Source: Sphingopyxis lindanitolerans
GTDB lineage: Bacteria > Pseudomonadota > Alphaproteobacteria > Sphingomonadales > Sphingomonadaceae
Direction: 5' to 3'
NCBI RefSeq assembly: GCF_002993885.1
Contig: NZ_CM009578.1
Coordinates: 1,429,251 to 1,493,250 of the forward strand
DNA length: 64,000 nucleotides
In this document: in pieces, positions 17,349-25,357 of the stretch
Layout of the letters: each line of letters begins with the position of its first letter
Numbering within the stretch: position 1 is the first letter of the stretch
The notes under the pieces: generated by a model
What the model was told of the DNA's origin: nothing
Database searches by the model: none
What the model saw: the letters and a program-made list of their open reading frames with translations, nothing else
Position numbers and translations under genes: made by a program

Positions 17349-18262
17349 CGGCGCCGGTGCTCGCGATGACCGGGGCGACCGGCTTCGTGGGCAAGGCGGT
17401 GCTGCGCCAGGCGATCGCCGCGGGCTGGCGCGTCCGCGCCCTCACCCGCCGCCCGCAGACGAAGCGCGACGGCGTCAGCTGGATCGCGGGCGCGCTCGAC
17501 AATTCCGAAGCGCTCGCCGAAATGGCGGCGGGCAGCGCCGTTCTGATCCATATCGCGGGGGTAGTGAACGTGCCGACGCGCGCCGCTTTCGAGGCGGGCA
17601 ATGCGACCGCGACCGCCCATGTCGTCGCCGCGGCGCGCGGCGCGGGGGTGCGGCGCTTCATCCATGTCTCGTCGCTCGCGGCGCGCGAGCCGAGCATCTC
17701 CAACTATGGCTGGTCGAAGGCGCGCGCCGAGACCATCGTCGAGGCGAGCGGGCTCGATTGGACGATCGTGCGCCCGCCCGCGGTGTTCGGCCCCGGCGAT
17801 ACCGAGATGCTCGACCTGTTCCGCATGGCGCGGCGCGGCGTCGCGCTTGTCCCGCCGGGGCGGATGTCGGCGATTTATGTCGAGGAACTGGCGCGCCTGC
17901 TCGTCGCGCTCGCCGCCGACCGCGAAGCGAGCATCGGGCGGGTTTATGAACCCGACGACGGACATCGCGGCGGCTGGACCTATGGCGATTTCGCCCGCGC
18001 GATCGGCCAAGCGGTCGGGCGCGCGCATGTCCGGGCGCTGCCGGTTCCGGGCACGCTGCTCAAGGCGGCGGGGCGGCTCGACACGCTGGTGCGCCGCAAG
18101 GCAGCAAAGCTGACTCTCGACCGTGCGCGCTATATCGCGCATCCCGACTGGGTCGTCGCCGAGAGCGCGCGGCCGCCCGCGATGCTGTGGAAACCGGCGA
18201 TCGACACGAACGATGCGCTGGCGGAAACGGTGCGCTGGTATCGGCAAGAAGGGTGGCTGTAG
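17345..18262 (+). CDS. NAD(P)-binding epimerase/dehydratase-family protein
   Basis: The 305-residue extended short-chain dehydrogenase starts at a GTG that overlaps the proB stop. It has the nucleotide-binding GATGFVG (residues 10-16) and the active-site stretch SSLAAREPSISNYGWSKARA with Tyr and Lys, followed by TIVRPPAVFGPGD. This is the NDUFA9/YwnB-like atypical group that often binds NAD(P) without a known sugar substrate. Coupling with proB suggests co-expression, but a proline-pathway role is not implied by the family. Confidence 0.9.
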   Translation: MTAPVLAMTGATGFVGKAVLRQAIAAGWRVRALTRRPQTKRDGVSWIAGALDNSEALAEMAAGSAVLIHIAGVVNVPTRAAFEAGNATATAHVVAAARGAGVRRFIHVSSLAAREPSISNYGWSKARAETIVEASGLDWTIVRPPAVFGPGDTEMLDLFRMARRGVALVPPGRMSAIYVEELARLLVALAADREASIGRVYEPDDGHRGGWTYGDFARAIGQAVGRAHVRALPVPGTLLKAAGRLDTLVRRKAAKLTLDRARYIAHPDWVVAESARPPAMLWKPAIDTNDALAETVRWYRQEGWL

Positions 18263-18270
18263 CCTGTCTA

Positions 18271-18396
18271 AGCCTCTCCTCTTTAGAGGAGGGGCTTGGG
18301 GTGGTGGCGCGCGGTAGCGCCCAAGCACCACCCCGCTGCGACTAACGAGCAAAAGCTCGTAAGTCTCGCCGCCCCTCCTCTGAAGAGGAGGGGATA
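18271..18396. repeat. Terminal-palindrome element (family C), copy 1
   Basis: The 126-bp unit begins with CCTCTCCTCTTTAGAGGAGG and ends with the palindrome CCCCTCCTCTGAAGAGGAGGGG. The inner part contains CACCCCGCTGCGACTAACGA and a small CGAGC/GCTCG hairpin. It is clearly related to 59251-59384, which has the same order of parts. No gene is present. Confidence 0.8.
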
Positions 18397-18480
18397 AGGA
18401 ACGTCGTTCGCCCCCTTCCCGTCGCCCGCCCGTCGAAGCGTGCATTGCCAAGGGCGGGCCGCAGCCCTAGGTTCGCGCCC

Positions 18481-20460
18481 ATGACCGACACCACCGCGAC
18501 CCCTCCGACCGACCCCGCCGGCCCCTGGGCCATCCCCGTCCGCCGGCCGCTCCCCGGGGGCGACAAGCCCGGCGGGAGCACCAGCTTTCCGCGCAAGGTC
18601 TGGCACTTGCTCGTCGCGATCAAGGACGGGCTGGCGCTGATCTTCCTGCTCTTGTTCTTCGTGGCGATCTTCGCGCTGCTCGCCGGACGCCCCAATGCGT
18701 CGCTGCCGGTCAGCGCGGGCGCGCTCGTCGTCGATTTCGACGGCATCGTTTCCGAACAGCCCTCCGACGTCGATCCGCTCGCCGCGCTGTCGGGCGGCGA
18801 CCAACTCAAGGAACTGCGCACCCGCGACGTCGTCCACGCACTCGAAACCGCGGCCACCGACAAGCGCGTCACCTCGGTCGTCCTCGACCTCGACCGCTTC
18901 CTGGGCGGCGGGCAGGTCTCGCTCGCCGAGATCGGCGCGGCGGTCGACAAGGTGCGCGCGGCGAAGAAGCCGGTGCTCGCCTTCGCCACCGCCTATACGA
19001 CCGACAGCTATCAGGTCGCGGCGCATGCGAGCGAAATCTGGTCGGATGCGGTCGGCGGCGTCGCCATCGCCGGACCGGGCGGCTCGCGCCTCTATTACAA
19101 GGGACTGATGGACAAGCTCGGCATCACCGCGCACATCTATCGCGTCGGCACCTTCAAGAGCGCGGTCGAACCCTTTCTGCGCAGCGACCAGTCGCCCGAG
19201 GCGAAAGAAGCCGATTTGGCCTATGCTGGTGTGTTGTGGGAAAATTGGCTGACCGACGTCAAAAAAGCGCGTCCGGCGGCCAAGATCGACGCCTTCATCG
19301 CCGACACCGCGGGCGCGGTGAAGGCCGCGGGCAATGATCTGTCGAAGGCGGGCGTCGATGCCGGGCTGATCGACAAGGTCGGCAGCCGCATGGCGTTCAG
19401 CGAACGCGTCGCCGAAATCAGCGGCGTCTATGACGACAGCCGTCCGTGGGAATATAATGCGATCCCGCTCGAAAACTGGGTCGCGGCCAATCCCCCGCAG
19501 GATAAGGGCGCGGCGATCGCCGTCGTGCCGGTGGTCGGCGAAATCGTCGATGGCGAGGCGGGGGGCGGCTCGGCCGGCGGCGACACGATCGCGGACCATA
19601 TTCTCGACGCCGTCGCCGACAGCAGCACCAAGGCGATCGTGCTGCGCGTCGATTCGCCCGGCGGGTCGGTCCTCGCATCGGAGCAGATTCGCCAGGCGCT
19701 GCTCCAGGCCAAGGCGAAGAAGCTGCCCGTCGTCGTGTCGATGGCGAATGTCGCGGCATCGGGCGGTTATTGGATATCGACCCCCGCCGACCGCATCTTT
19801 GCCGAGCCCGAGACGATCACCGGCTCGATCGGCGTCTTTGGCATCATCCCGAGCTTCGACCAGGCGCTCGCCAAGATCGGGGTCAACGCCGACGGTATCG
19901 CGACGACGCCGCTGTCGGGTCAGCCCGACGTGTTCGGCGGCGTGAACGACGAGTTCAACGCGCTCGCGCAGGCGAGCGTCGAGGATATTTACGCGCGCTT
20001 CACCGGCCTTGTCGCCAAAAGCCGCAAGCAGCCGATCGAGAAAATCCGCACGATCGCCGAAGGCCGCGTCTGGGCGGGCGGCACCGCGCGCCAGATCGGC
20101 CTTGTCGACCAGTTCGGCGGCCTCCCCGACGCGCTCGCCGCAGCGGCGAAGCTCGCGAAGATCGACGGCGCTTATCACGCCAAATATTATGAGGAAGAGC
20201 CGAGCGAATTGTCCAAGATGCTCGCCAGTCTCACCGGCGCCGAGCAGGACCAGCAGGCGATGGCGCCGCGCGGCTGGTTCGGTATCGCGGCGATGAACCG
20301 CCAGCTCACCGAGCGGCGGCTGGCGCAGGATCTGACCATGCTCACCCGCGCGGGATCGGTGCAGGCAAGCTGCCTCGACTGCCGCGCCTTCCTGCCCGCC
20401 GCGCCGCGCGCGCCGGAGGCGAAGGGGTGGCTCGGCGCGCTGGCGCTGCTGCTGAAGTAA
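18481..20460 (+). CDS. sppA: Signal peptide peptidase SppA, long (67K) type
   Basis: The 659-residue membrane serine protease cleaves remnant signal peptides. One N-terminal membrane helix lies at about 49-69; the rest is periplasmic with two tandem SppA/S49 domains. The Ser/Lys dyad of the 67K form is visible: K226 in YRVGTFKSAVEP of the first domain and S427 in ANVAASGGYW of the second. The ATG at 18481 is chosen because upstream codons lie in repeat DNA. Length matches E. coli-type SppA rather than the short Bacillus form. Confidence 0.95.
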   Translation: MTDTTATPPTDPAGPWAIPVRRPLPGGDKPGGSTSFPRKVWHLLVAIKDGLALIFLLLFFVAIFALLAGRPNASLPVSAGALVVDFDGIVSEQPSDVDPLAALSGGDQLKELRTRDVVHALETAATDKRVTSVVLDLDRFLGGGQVSLAEIGAAVDKVRAAKKPVLAFATAYTTDSYQVAAHASEIWSDAVGGVAIAGPGGSRLYYKGLMDKLGITAHIYRVGTFKSAVEPFLRSDQSPEAKEADLAYAGVLWENWLTDVKKARPAAKIDAFIADTAGAVKAAGNDLSKAGVDAGLIDKVGSRMAFSERVAEISGVYDDSRPWEYNAIPLENWVAANPPQDKGAAIAVVPVVGEIVDGEAGGGSAGGDTIADHILDAVADSSTKAIVLRVDSPGGSVLASEQIRQALLQAKAKKLPVVVSMANVAASGGYWISTPADRIFAEPETITGSIGVFGIIPSFDQALAKIGVNADGIATTPLSGQPDVFGGVNDEFNALAQASVEDIYARFTGLVAKSRKQPIEKIRTIAEGRVWAGGTARQIGLVDQFGGLPDALAAAAKLAKIDGAYHAKYYEEEPSELSKMLASLTGAEQDQQAMAPRGWFGIAAMNRQLTERRLAQDLTMLTRAGSVQASCLDCRAFLPAAPRAPEAKGWLGALALLLK

Positions 20461-20462
20461 TT

Positions 20463-20560
20463 CCCCTCCCGCTTGCGGGAGGGGTTAGGGGAGGGCCTGT
20501 TGGCTCCGCTCCAGTACGACATGCCCTCCCCCGACCCCTCCCATAATGGGAGGGGAGAGA
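20463..20560. repeat. CCCCTCCC-type palindromes after sppA
   Basis: CCCCTCCCGCTTGCGGGAGGGG (20463-20484) is a perfect hairpin. A second, weaker copy, CCCCTCCCATAATGGGAGGGG, lies at about 20535-20555. They sit between the convergent sppA and hydrolase genes and may terminate transcription from both sides, although T-runs are lacking. Confidence 0.65.
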
Positions 20561-21463
20561 TCAGGCTGCCACCGCCCCATCCTTCGCATGCTCCGCGATC
20601 GCCCCGGTCAGCGTATCGACGAGCGCGAGCGGCAGGTCGTGCCCCATGCCGGGGATCGTCAGCAGCCGCGCGCCCGCGATATGCGCGGCGGTATCGCGCC
20701 CGCCCGCGATCGGCACGAGCGGGTCGGCCTCGCCATGGATCACCAGCGTCGGCGCCGTGATGGCCTTCAGCATCGCGCGCCGGTCGCCGTCGGCGACGAT
20801 CGCCGCCATCTGGCGCGCGACGCCCTGCGGATACCAGCCGCGCGCATAATCACCGCGAACCCGGCGTTGCAGCCGCTCCTCCTCGGCGGGATAGCCGGGG
20901 CTGCCGATGACGCGCGCGGCGTTCACCGAATAAGCGATCATCGCCTCGGCATCGCCGCCCATCGGACGATTGGCGAGAACCCGCATCGCCTCCTTCTGCG
21001 CGCGCGGCAGCCGCGGATTGCCGGTGGTCGACATGATCGAGGTCAGCGACAGCACGCGATCGGGATAGCGCGCGGCGATGTGCTGCGCGATCATCCCGCC
21101 CATCGACGCGCCGACGATATGTGCGCGGTCGATGCCGAGATGATCGAGCAGCGCCATCCCGTCGGCCGCCATGTCGGCGAGCGCATAGGCGCTGCGCACC
21201 GGCAGCTTCAGCGCCGCCTTGACGAACATCCATTTGAGGTTCGGGACGCCCGCGGCGTCGAAGCGCGTTGACAGGCCGACGTCGCGATTGTCGTAGCGGA
21301 TGACGCGAAAGCCGTGCGCGACGAGCGCATCGACGAACTCGTCGGGCCAGAGGGTGAGCTGTCCCCCCAGCCCCATCACCAGCAGAATGGCGGGCGCGTC
21401 GCTCGGCCCCCTGTCCTCATAGGCGATCTCGATGCCGTTTGCGGTCGCCTGTCCCGTCGTCAT
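20561..21463 (-). CDS. Alpha/beta-fold hydrolase
   Basis: The 300-residue hydrolase has the nucleophile elbow GASMGG (Ser near residue 121), an oxyanion-hole segment LLVMGLGGQLTLWP near 30-43, a probable acidic residue in VIHGEADPLVP and a late GMGHDLP histidine. The pattern fits the alpha/beta hydrolase group near lipases and proline iminopeptidase-like enzymes. Substrate unknown. It is monocistronic. Confidence 0.9.
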   Translation of the reverse strand: MTTGQATANGIEIAYEDRGPSDAPAILLVMGLGGQLTLWPDEFVDALVAHGFRVIRYDNRDVGLSTRFDAAGVPNLKWMFVKAALKLPVRSAYALADMAADGMALLDHLGIDRAHIVGASMGGMIAQHIAARYPDRVLSLTSIMSTTGNPRLPRAQKEAMRVLANRPMGGDAEAMIAYSVNAARVIGSPGYPAEEERLQRRVRGDYARGWYPQGVARQMAAIVADGDRRAMLKAITAPTLVIHGEADPLVPIAGGRDTAAHIAGARLLTIPGMGHDLPLALVDTLTGAIAEHAKDGAVAA

Positions 21464-21547
21464 CCCGTTCCGTCTCCCCTGTTATCCGCCCATCATGCCG
21501 CAAGGCGCGGTGCGGTCAAGCCGGGGCGGCAGGATCGAGCGAGCCGT

Positions 21548-22180
21548 TCAGCCCGATTCGGGGGGAGCCTTGTAGACCGGGAGTCCCAACGACCAGCGAA
21601 TCGCCGCCCCGCGCAGGATGAATCCAGCGCAAGCGCCGATGATCGCCGCGACCGCCGTTCCCAGGCCGAGCCATAGCAGTACGAGATAAAGCCCCGACGC
21701 GAGCGCCGCCGCGGTGACATAGATTTCGGGACGCATGATGATCGACGGCACCCCCGCCAATATGTCGCGAATCGTACCGCCGACGCAGCCGGTGATGACC
21801 CCCATCATCAGCGCGGGCACCGGCGGAACGCCCCAGGCGAGCGCTTTCGCGGTGCCGAACACGGCATAGCCGGCAAGGCCGACGGCATCGGCCCATTCGA
21901 GCAGATGCCCCGGCCACCAGCGTTCGGGGGTGATCCAGACAATCAGCGCGATCGCAATGCACATCGCGGCGATCGCGCTGTCGTGGACCCAGAACACCGG
22001 TGCGCCGATCAGCAGGTCGCGCACGCTGCCGCCGCCGACCCCGGTGACGAGTGCGAAAAAGGCGGCAGTCACCAGCGTTTGCCGCAGCCGCACCGCCATC
22101 AATGCACCCGACAGCGCGAACACGCCGATCCCCGCAAGGTCGAGCAGGCGGATGATCAGCGCATTGTCGATGTCGGGCAT
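21548..22180 (-). CDS. TRIC-type (UPF0126) cation channel family protein
   Basis: The 210-residue integral membrane protein has about seven hydrophobic segments and the UPF0126 duplicated pattern: ALVTGVGGGSVRDLLIG in the first half and GVITGCVGGTIRDILAG in the second. Bacterial members of this family form trimeric, monovalent-cation channels like animal TRIC proteins. It follows lpdA after seven bases in the same direction, so it may be the tail of that transcript, although the functions are not obviously linked. Confidence 0.92.
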   Translation of the reverse strand: MPDIDNALIIRLLDLAGIGVFALSGALMAVRLRQTLVTAAFFALVTGVGGGSVRDLLIGAPVFWVHDSAIAAMCIAIALIVWITPERWWPGHLLEWADAVGLAGYAVFGTAKALAWGVPPVPALMMGVITGCVGGTIRDILAGVPSIIMRPEIYVTAAALASGLYLVLLWLGLGTAVAAIIGACAGFILRGAAIRWSLGLPVYKAPPESG

Positions 22181-22187
22181 CCCCGCG

Positions 22188-23585
22188 TCAAATATGGATC
22201 GGCTTGCCCGTCACCGCCATCGCGGCTTCCTTGATCGCCTCGCTGTGCGTCGGGTGGGCGTGACAGGTATAGGCGATGTCTTCGGACGTCGCGCCGAATT
22301 CCATCGCCTGCGCGGCCTGCGCAATCATCGTGCCCGCGACGCTGGCGATGCACCAGACGCCGAGCACGCGGTCGCTTTTCGCGTCGGCGATCACCTTCAC
22401 GAAGCCGTCGGGCTCATGGTTGGTCTTGGCGCGGCTGTTCGCCATCATCGGGAATTTGCCGACCTTGACTTCGCCCCTTTCCTTCGCCGCTTCCTCGGTC
22501 AGGCCGACACCGGCGATTTCGGGCCAGGTGTAGACGACCGACGGAATCACGTCGTGGTTCACGATGCCGGTCTGCCCCGCGATATTCTCGGCGCAGGCGA
22601 TGCCTTCGTCCTCGGCCTTGTGCGCGAGCATCGGGCCGGGAACGACGTCGCCGATCGCCCAGATGCCGGCAACGCTCGTGCGGAAATCATGGTCGGTTTC
22701 GATCTGGCCGCGCTTGTTGACCGTGAGGCCCGCCTTGTCGAGCGCAAGCCCATCGGTGTTGGGCCGCCGCCCGATCGAGACGAGAACGACATCGGCGTCG
22801 AGCGTTTCCGCGTCGCCGCCCGCCGCGGGTTCGAGCGTCAGCACCGCCTTCTCGCCCTTCACCTCGGCCTTGGTGACCTTGGTCTTGAGCTTGAATTCCA
22901 TGCCCTGCTTCTTGAAGATCCGGTTCGCTTCCTTGCGGACGTCGCCGTCCATGCCGGGCAGGATCTGATCGAGAAATTCGACCACGGTGACCTTGGCGCC
23001 GAGGCGGCGCCAGACGCTGCCGAGTTCGAGCCCGATCACTCCGCCACCGATGACGACCATATGGCCGGGCACCTTGGCGAGTTCGAGCGCGCCGGTCGAA
23101 TCGACGATGATCTGCTTGTCGTTATCGACTTCCACACCCGGAAGCGGAGTCACCGACGATCCGGTCGCGATGATGATATTCTTCGCGCGCACCGCCTTGC
23201 CCGCGACCTCGACGGTGTCGGCGGCGGTGAATTTGGCATAACCTTTCAGCCAATCGATCTTGTTCTTCTTGAACAGGAATTCGATCCCGCCGGTCAGACC
23301 CTTGACCGCATCCTTGCGCTGGCCGTGCATGGTGGGCAGGTCTAGTTCGGGCTTCACCTTGATGCCCATCGCCGCCATCGCGCCGCCAGCCGCCGCCTCA
23401 TAATATTCGGACGCGTGGAGCATCGCCTTCGAAGGGATGCAGCCGACGTTGAGGCAGGTGCCGCCCAGCGTCTCGCGCCCTTCGGCGCACGCGGTCTTGA
23501 GCCCGAGCTGCGCCGCGCGGATCGCCGCGACATAACCGCCGGGACCGGCACCGATGACAAGGACGTCATAGTCGTAATCAGCCAT
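22188..23585 (-). CDS. lpdA: Dihydrolipoyl dehydrogenase (E3)
   Basis: The 465-residue flavoprotein reoxidises the lipoyl groups of 2-oxoacid dehydrogenase complexes with NAD+. It shows the FAD-binding GAGPGGYVAAIRAAQLG, the redox disulfide GGTCLNVGCIPSK (about 42-54), an NAD-binding GGGVIGLELGSVWRRLG and the catalytic HAHPTHSEA near the C-terminus. It is the last TCA-block gene on this strand, separated from odhB by a GIY-YIG gene and palindromic repeats. By position it serves the 2-oxoglutarate dehydrogenase complex. Confidence 0.97.
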   Translation of the reverse strand: MADYDYDVLVIGAGPGGYVAAIRAAQLGLKTACAEGRETLGGTCLNVGCIPSKAMLHASEYYEAAAGGAMAAMGIKVKPELDLPTMHGQRKDAVKGLTGGIEFLFKKNKIDWLKGYAKFTAADTVEVAGKAVRAKNIIIATGSSVTPLPGVEVDNDKQIIVDSTGALELAKVPGHMVVIGGGVIGLELGSVWRRLGAKVTVVEFLDQILPGMDGDVRKEANRIFKKQGMEFKLKTKVTKAEVKGEKAVLTLEPAAGGDAETLDADVVLVSIGRRPNTDGLALDKAGLTVNKRGQIETDHDFRTSVAGIWAIGDVVPGPMLAHKAEDEGIACAENIAGQTGIVNHDVIPSVVYTWPEIAGVGLTEEAAKERGEVKVGKFPMMANSRAKTNHEPDGFVKVIADAKSDRVLGVWCIASVAGTMIAQAAQAMEFGATSEDIAYTCHAHPTHSEAIKEAAMAVTGKPIHI

Positions 23586-23601
23586 AACTCACTCCATATG
23601 C

Positions 23602-23629
23602 GTTCCTGCGAAAGCAGGAACCCAGGGTG
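23602..23629. repeat. Palindromic repeat left of GIY-YIG gene 1
   Basis: GTTCCTGC-GAAA-GCAGGAAC is a perfect 8-bp-stem hairpin followed by CCAGGGTG. The unit is repeated in the same orientation at 23938-23965 on the other side of the GIY-YIG gene, differing mainly in the loop. Confidence 0.85.
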
Positions 23630-23923
23630 TCAAAGCGATAGCCTGTCGAACAAATCCAGCCACTGTGGATTATCCCGCTCGATCAGTTCAACCTTCCACG
23701 CCCGTTTCCATTTCTTCATCTGCAGTTCGCGCTGACGCGCCTGCTGGATGTCATCAAACGCTTCATACCAGACCAGTAGCGTACAACCATATTTCTTGCT
23801 GAAGCTATCGATCACTTCGTTGCGATGCTGCCAAACCCGTTTCAGAAGATCGCTGGTCACACCCAGATACGTCGTCCCGTTCCGGCGACTGGCCATCAAA
23901 TAAAGATAGCCGGGTTTGTTCAC
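23630..23923 (-). CDS. Small GIY-YIG nuclease-domain protein (copy 1)
   Basis: The 97-residue protein is a stand-alone GIY-YIG domain of the COG2827/YhbQ type. Elements visible: the GIY and YIG strands as YLYLM and TTYLG, the catalytic Arg in LLKRVWQHR, the metal-binding Glu in RQRELQMKKWKR and a C-terminal NPQWLDL. GC is well below that of lpdA and odhB, and the codon mix differs, suggesting foreign origin. It is inserted between odhB and lpdA and bracketed by direct copies of one palindrome. About half its residues match copy 2 at 28284. Cellular role is unknown for the family. Confidence 0.88.
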   Translation of the reverse strand: MNKPGYLYLMASRRNGTTYLGVTSDLLKRVWQHRNEVIDSFSKKYGCTLLVWYEAFDDIQQARQRELQMKKWKRAWKVELIERDNPQWLDLFDRLSL

Positions 23924-23937
23924 CTCAATCTCCCGCG

Positions 23938-24015
23938 TTCCTGCGGGAGCAGGAACCCAGGGTTCGGTTGCACCAACATTGCATTCCTACCCTAGGCTCC
24001 TGCGTTCGCAGGAGC
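23938..24015. repeat. Palindromic repeats right of GIY-YIG gene 1
   Basis: GTTCCTGC-GGGA-GCAGGAAC (23938-23957) followed by CCAGGGTT repeats the 23602 unit in the same orientation. A further perfect palindrome, CTCCTGCG-TT-CGCAGGAG, is at 23998-24015, right before the end of odhB. Confidence 0.85.
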
Positions 24016-24023
24016 ACATAATA

Positions 24024-25262
24024 TCATAGATCGATCAGCAGCCGCGTCGGGTCCTCGATCGCTTCCTTGATCGTCTTCAGGAAGGTCACCGCCTCGCGGC
24101 CGTCGACCAGCCGATGGTCATAGCTGAGCGCCAGATACATCATCGGACGGATCACGATCTCGCCGTCGCGCACGACCGGGCGGTCTTCGATGCGGTGGAG
24201 GCCGAGCACCGCCGACTGCGGCGGGTTGATGATCGGGGTCGACATCAGGCCGCCGAAGACGCCGCCGTTCGAGATGGTGAAGGTGCCGCCGGTCATGTCG
24301 TCCATCGTCAGCGTGCCTTCCTTGGCGCGCTTGCCGAGGTCGGCGATCGCTTTTTCGATCCCCGCGAAGGACAGGCTTTCGGCGTTGCGGACGATCGGCA
24401 CGACCAGGCCGTTCGGCGCGCTGACCGCGATCGAGACGTCGAGATAATCATAATAGACGATCTCGTCGCCGTCGATCCGGCCGTTGACCGACGGGATGTC
24501 GTGCGCCGCGAGCGCGACCGCCTTGGTGAAAAAGCTCATGAAGCCAAGCCGCACGCCATGCTTCTTCTCGAAGCTCTCGCGATATTTGTCGCGTGTCGCG
24601 ATCACCGCCGACATATCGACGTCATTGAACGTCGTCAGCATCGCCGCGGTTTCCTGCGCCGATTTCAGCCGCTTGGCGATCGTCTGGCGCATGCGCGTCA
24701 TCTTGACCCGCTCCTCGCGGCGGCCCGGTGCGCCATTCGCGGCGGGGGTCGGCGCGGGGGCCGCCGCCGGAACGGGCGCGGCTTCGGGCGCTGCGTTGGC
24801 GGCGGCGAGCACATCTTCCTTGGTCAGGCGGCCGTCCTTGCCGCTGCCCTTGATCCGGGTCGGATCGACGCCATGTTCGAGCACCAGGCGGCGGACCGCG
24901 GGCGACAGCGTCGTGACGCCGTCGCCGCTGTCTTCGACCGGAGCCGGAGCCGTCGGGGCGGCGGGCGTCGGGGCGGCGGCTTCCTTGGCGGCGGGCGCGG
25001 GCGTCGGCGCCGTGGCCTTGCCATCCCCCGCCTCGATCGTCGCGATCACCGCGCCGACATTGACCGTTTCGCCGACCGCGACGACCTGCTGGCCCATCAC
25101 GCCGGCGACCGGCGACGGGACTTCGACCGCGACCTTGTCGGTTTCAAGGCTCGCGATCGGTTCGTCCATCGCGACGGGCTCGCCCGGCTGTTTCAGCCAT
25201 TCGCCGATCGTCGCTTCGGTGACGCTCTCGCCCAGCGTGGGGACTTTAACTTCGGTGCTCAT
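24024..25262 (-). CDS. odhB: 2-oxoglutarate dehydrogenase E2 (dihydrolipoyllysine succinyltransferase)
   Basis: The 412-residue E2 carries a lipoyl domain (about 1-77, lipoyl-lysine in [10 protein letters not shown]), an Ala/Pro-rich linker, a peripheral-subunit-binding domain (about 119-155, [19 protein letters not shown]), a second Ala/Pro linker, then the trimeric acyltransferase core with [13 protein letters not shown] near the C-terminus. It transfers succinyl from lipoate to CoA. It is downstream of odhA with 95 bp between, occupied by a family A repeat pair. Also called sucB. Confidence 0.97.
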   Translation of the reverse strand: MSTEVKVPTLGESVTEATIGEWLKQPGEPVAMDEPIASLETDKVAVEVPSPVAGVMGQQVVAVGETVNVGAVIATIEAGDGKATAPTPAPAAKEAAAPTPAAPTAPAPVEDSGDGVTTLSPAVRRLVLEHGVDPTRIKGSGKDGRLTKEDVLAAANAAPEAAPVPAAAPAPTPAANGAPGRREERVKMTRMRQTIAKRLKSAQETAAMLTTFNDVDMSAVIATRDKYRESFEKKHGVRLGFMSFFTKAVALAAHDIPSVNGRIDGDEIVYYDYLDVSIAVSAPNGLVVPIVRNAESLSFAGIEKAIADLGKRAKEGTLTMDDMTGGTFTISNGGVFGGLMSTPIINPPQSAVLGLHRIEDRPVVRDGEIVIRPMMYLALSYDHRLVDGREAVTFLKTIKEAIEDPTRLLIDL

Positions 25263-25279
25263 CGCTTCTTCTCTTCTTT

Positions 25280-25345
25280 GTTCCCCCGCGAAGGCGGGGG
25301 TCCATCGTCAAATGGTGGAAGATAGCCTCCGCCTTCGCGGGCGAC
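25280..25345. repeat. Paired inverted palindromic repeat (family A) between odhA and odhB
   Basis: TTCCCCCGCGAAGGCGGGGG with a TCCATC tail faces the degenerate reverse arm CCTCCGCCTTCGCGGGCG. It lies inside an operon, so it cannot be a complete terminator; it could stabilise or process the mRNA. Confidence 0.75.
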
Positions 25346-25357
25346 CATCCCGATATC

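Noticed and set aside
18283-20178. 631-codon open frame antisense to sppA
   Set aside because: Low-complexity Arg/Asp/Gly-rich translation with no motifs; shadow of a high-GC gene whose sense frame has the full SppA catalytic dyad.
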